DNA of 64,000 nt, from NCBI RefSeq assembly GCF_007859295.1, contig NZ_VOHB01000002.1:1-64000 (forward strand), written 5' to 3'. Position numbers and translations under genes: made by a program. The stretch is from Planococcus sp. CPCC 101016 (GTDB taxonomy: Bacteria > Bacillota > Bacilli > Bacillales_A > Planococcaceae). The notes below the pieces were generated by a model. The model was not told where the DNA came from. It saw nothing but the letters and a program-made list of their open reading frames with translations, and ran no database searches. Of this stretch, positions 41,022-48,614 are shown piece after piece; the stretch's first letter is position 1, and the number at the start of each line of letters is the position of its first letter.

Positions 41022-41864
41022 TTACGGATAAGAAATTCGTTCTGCCTCGGCAGTTAATTTCATAGAACGCAATTGTTCTTTTAAAAAGGATTTGATATCT
41101 TCGTGGTCCCATACCAAAGCTCTTGAATAAGTGTCACGAAGAAAGGCTAATTTGGCTTCGTAAGCAGCGGTTTCAAAAAAAGATTTAACTTCCGGAAGTG
41201 TGATATCCTCTCTATTCTCAAGATTTAATAAAGAAATATTGGTTGGTGTGCCTTCAGCAGCATCGCTTTTCTTTGCAACTCCAATATAATCTATTGTAGG
41301 AAGTATAGTTTCCATATTGCGCTGTTGTTGAACTAGGTTAAAGTAGTCTTCAAAATTTTCAAATGGGTTCAGGTGAAGTGTTTCATAGACGATACGGTGG
41401 ACGTCATATTCCTGATCTGATTGGATAGTTTCTGTTTGCAGCATCGGATATTCATCTAAAAAATTCAAAACGTCTTTATGTGTGGACCTCATGTCTAGCA
41501 GATCCATCGCATTGGGGTAAAAACAGATGGCGCTGATGAAATCTTCAATGTTTCTGGCGACAATATGGACAGGATTATCGGAATCCATTGGCGAAACACG
41601 CACAATATAAGCGTCATGCAAATCTTTCACCTGACCGAAATCCGTAAGGAAACCAAAGTGAACACCGTCGCTCCCAGGGTTTGCAAAAGGAATTACATCC
41701 AGAGGGGTATTCAAATAACGATCGTCAATTGGTGCATATGAGAAATAATAGCCTAGAAAATACCCATGCATTGATTTCCCTATTTCGTTCAGGTGCTTCT
41801 GCAATTCAACTACCTGCTTCAGTCTTTTAGGAATTACATACTTTCCATAATTCATTTCAATCAC
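41022..41864 (-). CDS. SUKH/SMI1-KNR4-like protein of unknown function
   Basis: 280 aa, soluble, no signal. The central part PLDVIPFANPGSDGVHFGFLTD (about 54-75), a later DAYIVRVSPMD and ARNIEDFISAICFY look like the SUKH (SMI1/KNR4) fold, whose members are often immunity proteins against nuclease and other polymorphic toxins. The C-terminal 120 residues are not assigned. No toxin gene is adjacent in this window. GTG start at 41864 behind GGAGGAG. Assignment to SUKH is by motif impression only. Confidence 0.6.
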   Translation of the reverse strand: MIEMNYGKYVIPKRLKQVVELQKHLNEIGKSMHGYFLGYYFSYAPIDDRYLNTPLDVIPFANPGSDGVHFGFLTDFGQVKDLHDAYIVRVSPMDSDNPVHIVARNIEDFISAICFYPNAMDLLDMRSTHKDVLNFLDEYPMLQTETIQSDQEYDVHRIVYETLHLNPFENFEDYFNLVQQQRNMETILPTIDYIGVAKKSDAAEGTPTNISLLNLENREDITLPEVKSFFETAAYEAKLAFLRDTYSRALVWDHEDIKSFLKEQLRSMKLTAEAERISYP

Positions 41865-42304
41865 ACCGGATTCTCCTCCTATAGGAACAAGCTGTTTGGT
41901 AATTTTCTATATAGACCTCCATAAATCCTTTTTTGATTCAATCCCTGGGTGATAATTTATATAAAATGGTATCCCTGGTTCATATTTGATGAAATCATTA
42001 GGGAGTAGGACAGCTAAATAGAATTGAAAGCACACAAAGACGGGCTCAAAAATGATCAGCGAGATGGATTTGAAGTATTTGCGATGTGTGGAATCGACAA
42101 AATTGTTAAGTTACTTTGAGGATGTTTACTATAGAAAATTTTAAGCAAACATTTTCCAATGACTAAAAAGTATTGATGGAAATTTGTTAAAACCTTACTT
42201 AGGCATAGCACGAAGGATCTTATTATATAAGTGAGTGAAGTTTTCTGTAGTATACACAGGAAGACCTAGGGCAAGTTCCGTTCTCTTGTTTTGCCTGTCC
42301 TTCC
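41865..42304. other. Intergenic region with gene debris
   Basis: About 440 bases. It holds a decayed copy of the start of the deaminase gene (42011-42144). The rest shows no gene; the 68-codon plus frame at 42235 crosses the glcG terminator and is spurious. Confidence 0.6.
42011..42144 (+). pseudogene. Remnant of a duplicated nucleoside deaminase 5' end
   Basis: Bases 42011-42080 align without gaps to 46651-46720 (constant offset 4640; about 56 of 70 identical by my count). They include the leader, the start ATG (42052 versus 46692) and the first dozen codons (MISEMDLKYL versus MINETDMKHL). After a 3-base deletion near 42082 the similarity fades, and the frame stops at 42144 after 30 codons. 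The ribosome-binding site is also damaged. Confidence 0.8.
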
Positions 42305-42342
42305 CAAAAAAGAAGAGTCAGGATACTAATCCTGACTCTTCC
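42305..42342 (-). terminator. Terminator of fdhA-glcG
   Basis: Reverse strand: GAAGAGTCAGGAT, short loop, ATCCTGACTCTTC, TTTTTTGGG. Confidence 0.92.
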
Positions 42343-42372
42343 TCCTATCAAAAAACCAAATATAGAGATTTG

Positions 42373-42792
42373 TTACGAGCGTTGTTTCTGATTAAATACA
42401 TTTGCGCCGGCTTCCGCAACTTGAACATCATGAGGCACTGAACTCCCACTGACGCCTATTGCTCCCACTACTTGATCATCAATGACAAGGGGGATTCCTC
42501 CGCCAAAAACGACAAGGCGACCGTTGTTGGTTGTGTTTAATCCATACAGTTCTGCTGCAGGAACAGTTGCATCTGCCAGGTTTCCGGTAGGCATTTTCAG
42601 AGCGACAGATGTCCATGCTTTGTTTTGAGCAATGTCAATACTCGCCAACCACGCATCATCCATTCGGTGAATGGCCATTAGATTTCCGCCATCGTCCACA
42701 ACCGCAATCACCATAGCAACGCCAATTTTATTGGCTTCTTCTTCAGCACCAGCAATAATTTCTTTTACCAATTCTAAAGTGATTTTGTCCAT
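42373..42792 (-). CDS. GlcG/HbpS family heme-binding-like protein
   Basis: 139 aa, single GlcG/HbpS (DUF336) domain: ALVIAVVDDGGNLMAIHRMDDAWLAS-like N-terminal half, then FGGGIPLVIDDQVVGAIGVSG and a C-terminal DVQVAEAG. Members bind heme or cobalamin-like ligands or are accessory to small-molecule catabolism; the actual ligand here is unknown. It lies 42 bases after the formaldehyde dehydrogenase on the same strand, so it is probably in that operon. Confidence 0.88.
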   Translation of the reverse strand: MDKITLELVKEIIAGAEEEANKIGVAMVIAVVDDGGNLMAIHRMDDAWLASIDIAQNKAWTSVALKMPTGNLADATVPAAELYGLNTTNNGRLVVFGGGIPLVIDDQVVGAIGVSGSSVPHDVQVAEAGANVFNQKQRS

Positions 42793-42834
42793 TAGAATGA
42801 ACCTCCTTGTTTTCTATAAGCATATAAAAACAGG

Positions 42835-44052
42835 TTACTTATTGAAATGTCCGTGGGGATCAATGACAAACTTTTTGGAAGCTCCTTGGTCGAATTCAGC
42901 ATATGCTGCGGGTGCTTGATCTAAAGAAATCACCGTTGCGTTTACCGCTTTGGCAATTTGTGCTTTTCCGCTTAAAATGGACATCATCAAGTCGCGGTGA
43001 TATTTCATAACCGGCGTTTGGCCCGTCACAAACGTATGTGCTTTTGCCCAACCCAGTCCTAATCGTACCTTTAAGGTTCCAGTTTTTGCATCCTCATCGG
43101 CGGCACCAGGATCACCGGTTACATAAAGTCCGGGTATGCCTAGACGTCCCCCTGCACGAGTCACTTCCATAATGGAATTTAATACAATAGCTGGTGCTTC
43201 ACCGGCTCCCTCGCCATGTCCACTAGCTTCAAAGCCGACGCAATCAATGGCGCAATCAACTTCTGGGACACCCAGGATTTGAGCGATTTGCTCTCCAAGA
43301 TTCGAATGTTCCCTTAGGTTTACTGTTTCACAGCCGAAACTTCTAGCTTGTGCAAGGCGTTCACTATTTAAGTCACCAACAACTACAACAGATGCACCCA
43401 GCAGTTGGGCAGAATGGGCAGCGGCTAAACCTACCGGGCCTGCCCCAGCAACATAGACAGTAGATCCTGGTTTTACACCGGCACTCACTGCACCATGATA
43501 ACCTGTTGGAAAAATATCAGAAAGCATCGTTAAATCAAGTATCTTTTCCATTGCCTGGTCTTTATCCGGAAATTTCAGCAGTTGGAAATCTGCATAAGGG
43601 ACCATCACATATTCCGATTGGCCGCCGACCCATCCACCCATGTCTACGTAACCATAAGCAGATCCGGGACGATCCGGGTTTACGTTTTCGCAAATGTGGG
43701 TGTCTTGCTCTTTGCAACTGCGGCAGCGACCACAGGCAATATTAAATGGTACGGATACCAGGTCTCCTTTTTTAATAAATTCAACATCGCGACCCACTTC
43801 AATGACTTCGCCGGTAATTTCATGACCCAGGACCAGCCCTTCAGGCGCTGTCGTTCGCCCCCGCACCATATGTTGGTCACTTCCACAAATATTGGTTGTA
43901 ACGATTTTTACAATAACGCCATGTTCACATTTACGTCCTACATTTAAAGGATTTACCCCGGGTCCGTCTCTTACGATTAATTCAGGGTAGCTAATATCTT
44001 CAACGGTTACATGTCCAGTACCTCTATATACCACCGCTCTGTTTCCTGCCAT
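42835..44052 (-). CDS. fdhA: Formaldehyde dehydrogenase, glutathione-independent type
   Basis: Zinc-dependent medium-chain dehydrogenase/reductase of about 405 aa. It resembles the Pseudomonas putida glutathione-independent formaldehyde dehydrogenase: SxxICGSDQHMVRGRTTAPEGLVLGHEITG with catalytic-zinc Cys and His, structural-zinc Cys set CGRCRSCKEQDTHIC, and the cofactor fold VYVAGAGPVGLAAA. Such enzymes hold NAD tightly and oxidise formaldehyde to formate. An extra insertion IVRDGPGVNPLNVGR near 25-39 is unusual. The ATG at 44052 is preferred because AGGAG lies 9 bases upstream; an ATG at 44061 touches it. Confidence 0.9.
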   Translation of the reverse strand: MAGNRAVVYRGTGHVTVEDISYPELIVRDGPGVNPLNVGRKCEHGVIVKIVTTNICGSDQHMVRGRTTAPEGLVLGHEITGEVIEVGRDVEFIKKGDLVSVPFNIACGRCRSCKEQDTHICENVNPDRPGSAYGYVDMGGWVGGQSEYVMVPYADFQLLKFPDKDQAMEKILDLTMLSDIFPTGYHGAVSAGVKPGSTVYVAGAGPVGLAAAHSAQLLGASVVVVGDLNSERLAQARSFGCETVNLREHSNLGEQIAQILGVPEVDCAIDCVGFEASGHGEGAGEAPAIVLNSIMEVTRAGGRLGIPGLYVTGDPGAADEDAKTGTLKVRLGLGWAKAHTFVTGQTPVMKYHRDLMMSILSGKAQIAKAVNATVISLDQAPAAYAEFDQGASKKFVIDPHGHFNK

Positions 44053-44221
44053 TTCCGTCATCTCCTATCCCATTTTTCACCTATGAAATGAACGCTTGCC
44101 ACCAATTCAGCATCGAAGAGAGAATCAAAACATTTTTGTTAAGAAACAAATAAATCTATTTATTCTGTTTATTCTAAATTATAATTCTTTTTATTGGAAG
44201 AACGCACTTTTTTGTGAGAAG

Positions 44222-44237
44222 GTTACCAAAAGGATAC
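44222..44237. promoter_or_regulatory. Candidate HxlR-type operator
   Basis: Imperfect inverted repeat GTTACC-AAAA-GGATAC in the divergent promoter region between fdhA and the hxlR-type gene. By analogy such regulators bind near their own and target promoters. Pattern-based only. Confidence 0.35.
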
Positions 44238-44268
44238 TTTCAGGAAACAGAAGGAAAGGGGCAGGCTC

Positions 44269-44640
44269 ATGGATGATTTACGGTCAGAAATCAAAAGAGA
44301 AATTGAGGATGGCGAATTTAATTGTGAAAAAGAACTGACCTTATCTATTATCAGCGGCAAATGGAAAATTATTATCATTTACTATTTGGGAACAGAAGGT
44401 ACTTTACGATTTAGTGAGATCAAACGATTGCTGCCAAAAATCACACATAAGGTATTAACTACTCAAATTAGAGAGTTAGAAGAGGATGGGATTGTTCATC
44501 GAAAAGTATTCCCTGAAGTTCCATCGAGGGTGGAATATTCGTTAACAAACTTAGGGGAAAGTCTAATTCCAATTGTCTTAATGATGGATGAATGGGGAAA
44601 GAAAAACATAAAACTTTACCCTATTACAAAACATGTATGA
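44269..44640 (+). CDS. hxlR: HxlR-type transcriptional regulator, likely formaldehyde-responsive
   Basis: 123 aa winged-helix regulator. The segment FNCEKELTL-x-I-x-GKWK (17-34) is nearly that of B. subtilis HxlR, whose Cys11 in the same FNC context is the formaldehyde sensor; here it is Cys19. Further HxlR-like blocks are LPKITHKVLTTQIRELE and VPSRVEYSLT. ATG behind GAAAGGGG. It is divergent from fdhA with about 215 bases between, and so probably controls fdhA-glcG. B. subtilis HxlR activates the ribulose-monophosphate genes hxlAB; none are seen here. Confidence 0.85.
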   Translation: MDDLRSEIKREIEDGEFNCEKELTLSIISGKWKIIIIYYLGTEGTLRFSEIKRLLPKITHKVLTTQIRELEEDGIVHRKVFPEVPSRVEYSLTNLGESLIPIVLMMDEWGKKNIKLYPITKHV

Positions 44641-44666
44641 GGATTCCTTCGTGGGGTCCTCTTTTG
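44639..44666 (+). terminator. Terminator of hxlR-type gene
   Basis: GAGGATTCC, TTCGTG loop, GGGTCCTC, TTTTG; its first bases overlap the stop codon. Confidence 0.7.
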
Positions 44667-44776
44667 TTTTCAAAGTATTGCGGGCCTCCGATTGATCGAA
44701 AAGCTTCATTTGGATATGCTCCAGAGCCCTCTCATAAGTAAATGAGGTTCCTTGCCTTGATAAATTAAGTTAATCT

Positions 44777-44807
44777 AAAAAAGCTAACAAAATTCGTTAG
44801 CTTTTTT
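44777..44807. terminator. Bidirectional terminator hairpin
   Basis: AAAAAAGCTAAC, AAAATTC loop, GTTAGCTTTTTT. It lies between convergent hxlR-type and lipoprotein genes. A second hairpin (AAGGAGGTAT...ATACCTCCTT, about 44829-44861) follows. Confidence 0.85.
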
Positions 44808-44892
44808 CGTCATATCACAGGATCAACGAAGGAGGTATACCAAAAAGTTAAGGATACCTCCTTATTTTACGCATCGATGAGTACCGTCCCTT

Positions 44893-45990
44893 TTAATCAA
44901 TCTCCACAAAAATTTCCTCTAACCCTTCCTTATTTAAAGTCGCAAAATATACATTTTGCGCATCTAAAAACATGCCTGTAGTTCCTGAAGTTCCCCAATC
45001 CACATCCAATTCTTCAGATGGCTGCAGCTGGAGTTGGTCGTCAGAAACTTGGACGGTAAAGTAGCTGGAGGGCATTTGTGGGAATATAAGGGTATTGTCT
45101 TGTATAGCCGGATCCGCTTCTCTTACCAGGTCGGGGGCATCAATTTGATCGATGCGTTCCCCGTCTTTCGAGAGCAATAGCAAAATACCTCCTTTTTCTG
45201 TCTGTGCTGCGACCACATATTGTTCGGTTGCTTGTACATAAGAAACGCTGTATATATAAAAATCCACTTGTGGCAAGAGTTCCGATGGTGCAACAGTCAG
45301 TGCATTTGTTTCAGGATCATAAATGGCGAAATGGAGCGCTGCTTTGGTTGCTTCGTCATTGAATTGCTGCCAAACGAGCAGCGCATTGTCGTCAGAAGCC
45401 GCAACCATTGGCCAGCTGTCGCGGACATTTTCTTCTGAAAGCTGGATTTCATGTAATAGCTCACCTTCATTTGAAATCGTCGAAACAAAGACTTCCTTAC
45501 CGCTGCCAAGGTCGTTTACACCCCCACCGTTGACCCAATCATTGGACCAAAAAATGACGTGATGCGTATCGGTTGAATCAACATGCCCTGAATGTCCTCC
45601 TTCAAGCAGCGTTCCTTCTTTTAATAGCTGCCAATTGTAATCATAGAGCTTATAGCGTTGGGAAACGTTCCGATCTGTATCGTAGCCATCCTCGTAGGTA
45701 ATGATGATGGATTCCTCAGTCGAACTTGCACTGACGGGTTCCTGTGCTTCAGGATTTGAAACGAGTGTTTCTACCTCAGATTGTCCGATTTCCTTTTTAT
45801 AGATATCATGGTTCCAGCCATGCTTGCGCTGTTCATCACTTTTCTCAGACCACAGCACCGAATTTTCAATAATGGAAACCCCATGCGCATATCTTCTTGT
45901 GTCCTCACCCGGTTGAGCTTGCTCTTGCTCTTGCTGCGATGAACAGCCAGGCAGTATCAAGAGGCCGGTTATTAGCAGCCATTTTTTCAT
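44893..45990 (-). CDS. Lipoprotein of unknown function
   Basis: 365 aa. Signal peptide MKKWLLITGLLILPGC with lipobox LPGC (Cys16), so exported and lipid-anchored. The mature part is rich in short beta-like stretches with recurring W/F-x-N and YDP-type turns, suggesting a beta-propeller, but I see no clear repeat consensus or known family. It stands alone between terminators. The ATG at 45990 is preferred over 45996 because GGCGGG precedes it by 7 bases. Confidence 0.8.
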   Translation of the reverse strand: MKKWLLITGLLILPGCSSQQEQEQAQPGEDTRRYAHGVSIIENSVLWSEKSDEQRKHGWNHDIYKKEIGQSEVETLVSNPEAQEPVSASSTEESIIITYEDGYDTDRNVSQRYKLYDYNWQLLKEGTLLEGGHSGHVDSTDTHHVIFWSNDWVNGGGVNDLGSGKEVFVSTISNEGELLHEIQLSEENVRDSWPMVAASDDNALLVWQQFNDEATKAALHFAIYDPETNALTVAPSELLPQVDFYIYSVSYVQATEQYVVAAQTEKGGILLLLSKDGERIDQIDAPDLVREADPAIQDNTLIFPQMPSSYFTVQVSDDQLQLQPSEELDVDWGTSGTTGMFLDAQNVYFATLNKEGLEEIFVEID

Positions 45991-46217
45991 TGTCATCCCG
46001 CCTTTTGCATTATTTCTACTATTATCATATGTTTATACTATACTAACTTACACGAAAAAGACTGCTCTTAAACTTATTAAAACCAGAGAAAGTGGTTTTC
46101 AAGAGGGATCCTTTCTTTTCTCTATCTTAAATAAGGTTACAATGATGGAGTGAAATCTGCATTTACTGGGTAAGGAGAAATAATCTTAGTTTAAAGAAAA
46201 AAGATAGGTGAAGTTCT

Positions 46218-46583
46218 TTGAACATTATGTTTGTTCAGACAGACACCATCGAAACTTGAAGTTACACATGAGAAGTTAAGTGTAGTCAAAGGAGATGCCT
46301 TCAATCCGGCAGAAGTCGCAGCAAGAATAGCAAGCCATGATGCAGTCGTTTCAAGCTTGGGCTCGAACCAGGGGATGAAAAAATCGACAGAGTTTCAAGA
46401 GATGGTGAAAAATATCGTGACAGGAATGGAGGAGCATGATGTGAAACGGATCGTCTGCACGCCTCTGCAGAAGGTGTACCCAAAAAGCCGAAATCCATAT
46501 CGCGTGTGGACATTGCCCATGTCATCTTAAAAGCATTAAACAATCCACAATATGAAAATACCTCGATCGGAATTGCTAATTAA
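46218..46583 (+). pseudogene. Broken NAD(P)-binding (NmrA/SDR-like) oxidoreductase
   Basis: Three pieces of one gene in two or more frames. A TTG-initiated stub (LNIMF) keeps only the first strand of the Rossmann fold. A shifted block TPSKLEVTHEKLSVVKGDAFNP...DAVVSSLGSNQG...MEEHDVKRIVCT (46231 to about 46475) is typical of YwnB-like NAD(P)H-binding proteins. After an internal deletion, another frame reads VPKKPKSISRVDIAHVILKA and ends GIAN-stop at 46583. The glycine-rich cofactor loop and the middle of the protein are missing, so it cannot be functional. Confidence 0.85.
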
Positions 46584-46691
46584 ACCGTTATAAACTTCTA
46601 TTGACCTCAAAAATTCCGGAAGTTTTTTAGTAAGGTATAGATATGCAGGGCAACTAGATGGAATAGGAAGCACACGAAGGAGGAGTCAAAA

Positions 46692-47174
46692 ATGATCAAC
46701 GAGACGGATATGAAGCATTTGCGGCGTTGTGTGGAATTGGCTGAAACGGCTTTAGAGAAAGGGGATGAGCCGTTCGGTTCTGTCCTCGTTTCCGCTGCTG
46801 GAGAATTGCTGTTTGAAGACCATAACCATGTGGCAGGCGGCGATCATACCCAGCATCCGGAGTTTGCGATAGCCAGGTGGGCGGCAAATAACCTGTCTCT
46901 TGAAGAAAGAAGCAGAGCGACGGTTTATACTTCAGGGGAACATTGTCCGATGTGTGCGGCCGCTCATGGAATGGTCGGCTTGGGACGAATCGTGTATGCA
47001 AGCTCTTCTAAGCAATTGGCCGGCTGGCGAAGTGAAATGGGCGCCGCCTCATCGCGTGTCCGGAATCTGTCTATCCAAGAGGTGATTAAAGAGACGACAG
47101 TCGATGGTCCTGTCCCCGAACTGGCAGAACGGGTTCACCAACTTCATCAGCGGTTGCATGCAACGAGCCGTTAA
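46692..47174 (+). CDS. Cytidine/guanine deaminase-family nucleoside deaminase
   Basis: 160 aa zinc-dependent deaminase fold. Zinc ligand and proton-shuttle motif appear as HPEFA (His and Glu, about 55-59) and the second motif as CPMCAAAHG (about 89-97). GDEPFGSVLV near 24-33 is the substrate-binding start. It resembles guanine deaminase/TadA-like enzymes more than cytidine deaminases, but the substrate is not readable. ATG behind AAGGAGGAG. A decayed second copy of its 5' end lies at 42011. Confidence 0.85.
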   Translation: MINETDMKHLRRCVELAETALEKGDEPFGSVLVSAAGELLFEDHNHVAGGDHTQHPEFAIARWAANNLSLEERSRATVYTSGEHCPMCAAAHGMVGLGRIVYASSSKQLAGWRSEMGAASSRVRNLSIQEVIKETTVDGPVPELAERVHQLHQRLHATSR

Positions 47175-47242
47175 ACAGGAAAACTCTTTGGCTCAAGTGT
47201 TGGCCGTATTCCTTTCCTCGACTCAAATATTGTTATAATGAA

Positions 47243-47285
47243 AGAGCGCCAAAAGCCAACCATCGCTTTGGAGGCTCTTTTTTTG
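47243..47285 (+). terminator. Terminator of deaminase gene
   Basis: AGAGC...CAAA and TTTG...GGCTCT arms with TTTTTTT. A good extended -10 (TGTTATAAT, 47231-47239) lies just before it, so it might also act in the leader of the next gene. Confidence 0.7.
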
Positions 47286-47326
47286 TATACATCATGGACT
47301 GAACAGTTAGGGAGTTGGAATTTTAG

Positions 47327-48523
47327 ATGAATAAAAAAGATATAGCGGATATCCGCAAACGATTTAAACTGGATACGGATTTATTGAAAATCGCTGAAAT
47401 TTACAATATCTACATCCAGCAGGAAAGCAGTGAAATCTTTCACGAAGAAAGCCGCTCATTTGCGATGTTGGACCGGGACCAGCAAGAGCTGTTCCTCAAC
47501 AATTTTAAAAAGGTATTAGGTGGAAAACTGGATGCCAAGATGTTTGAAGTGAAGTTCCAGCCTCAGGAAGAAGGCCAGGCAGACCACACGCAGCGGCTCC
47601 TGTATGAAGGGCTCGAGGCAGACGAAGTCACGGAATGGAAAGCGAATATGCAGCGCATCGCATTGAAAATGGTGGAAGACAGACCTTATGAAAAAGATAT
47701 GGTGGTTACATTTATTCGGGGAAATTATCACAAAACGACAAGACGTCAGCCTGACGAAACAGAAATAGATATGCGGGATGAAGTATACACCACTTCGTTT
47801 ATCCTATGCAGCATGAACCAAACCGAATTGCCGAAAAGTTCGCTGGTGTTTGATTTTATCGAGAAAGAGTACAAAGCGAATGTACTGGTCGATCCCGTTA
47901 TCAAACTAAGCTCACCCATCGGTGGATTCTTGTTTCCGAGTTTTACAGACAATGCAGCGGATATTCATCATGTTCTCTATGCAGCAGGCAAAGCGAACAA
48001 ACCGGATTTCCAATTTATCGAAAATGTCTTGAATGGTGATGAAATCGTCACTGCCGAAGAAGAAAAAGCAGTGTTTGAGGAAATTGTTAAAAACGTAATT
48101 GGTGGTGATGAAGTCGATTCGAGAACTTTAGCCGGCGTATACGATGAAATCAATCAGATGTTAGTCGTGGCAGAAGAAAGTGAAGACGACGAAGACAGTG
48201 CCCCTATTTTGGATACGACAGAAATTACCCGAGTGCTGAAAGCGAGCGGTGTAAAAGAGGTAAGTGCGGAAAAAGTCGAACGGGCTTTTCAGCACGTAGT
48301 CCAAGACAAAAGCTATGAAATGAAAGCGAGTCACATCGTACCAAGCTATGCGTCCAAGTCCATCAAAATCAGCACGAAAGTCGCGAATATCGCGATCAGT
48401 CCTCAAGACTTACGTTACGTCAAACAAGTCAATTACAACGGCAAACGCTGTATTTTGATTGAGGTTGAAGAAGATACGGTGATTGAAGGGTTTAAGCTGA
48501 TTTCGGAAGAGCTGTTGGAATAG
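47327..48523 (+). CDS. DUF4317 domain-containing protein
   Basis: 398 aa, soluble and acidic, starting MNKKDIADIRKRFKLDTDLLKI, the hallmark of DUF4317. This family is common in Clostridia and Bacilli and has no known role. An aspartate/glutamate-rich segment (about 283-296) separates the conserved N part from a C-terminal segment. No operon partner: terminators flank it on both sides. TTG/ATG alternatives are absent; the ATG at 47327 has only a weak ribosome-binding site (TTAGGGAG further up). Confidence 0.85.
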   Translation: MNKKDIADIRKRFKLDTDLLKIAEIYNIYIQQESSEIFHEESRSFAMLDRDQQELFLNNFKKVLGGKLDAKMFEVKFQPQEEGQADHTQRLLYEGLEADEVTEWKANMQRIALKMVEDRPYEKDMVVTFIRGNYHKTTRRQPDETEIDMRDEVYTTSFILCSMNQTELPKSSLVFDFIEKEYKANVLVDPVIKLSSPIGGFLFPSFTDNAADIHHVLYAAGKANKPDFQFIENVLNGDEIVTAEEEKAVFEEIVKNVIGGDEVDSRTLAGVYDEINQMLVVAEESEDDEDSAPILDTTEITRVLKASGVKEVSAEKVERAFQHVVQDKSYEMKASHIVPSYASKSIKISTKVANIAISPQDLRYVKQVNYNGKRCILIEVEEDTVIEGFKLISEELLE

Positions 48524-48553
48524 GCGTGTCATCTGTTAATTAAAACAAAAAGG

Positions 48554-48607
48554 AAATAAACCTCATTTTGCCCTTATGGAAGGAGCTGAATGAGGTTTAT
48601 TTTTTTG
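48554..48607. terminator. Terminator between DUF4317 gene and sugar isomerase gene
   Basis: AAATAAACCTCATT, 21-base loop, AATGAGGTTTATTTTTTT; the flanking A-run also allows use from the other side. Confidence 0.8.
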
Positions 48608-48614
48608 TAAGCGG

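Noticed and set aside
42235..42441. 68-codon plus-strand frame
   Set aside because: It reads through the fdhA-glcG terminator and into the end of glcG; no ribosome-binding site.
44829..44861. Hairpin AAGGAGGTAT...ATACCTCCTT
   Set aside because: Looks like a Shine-Dalgarno-sequestering stem, but no gene starts after it; most likely a second weak terminator.
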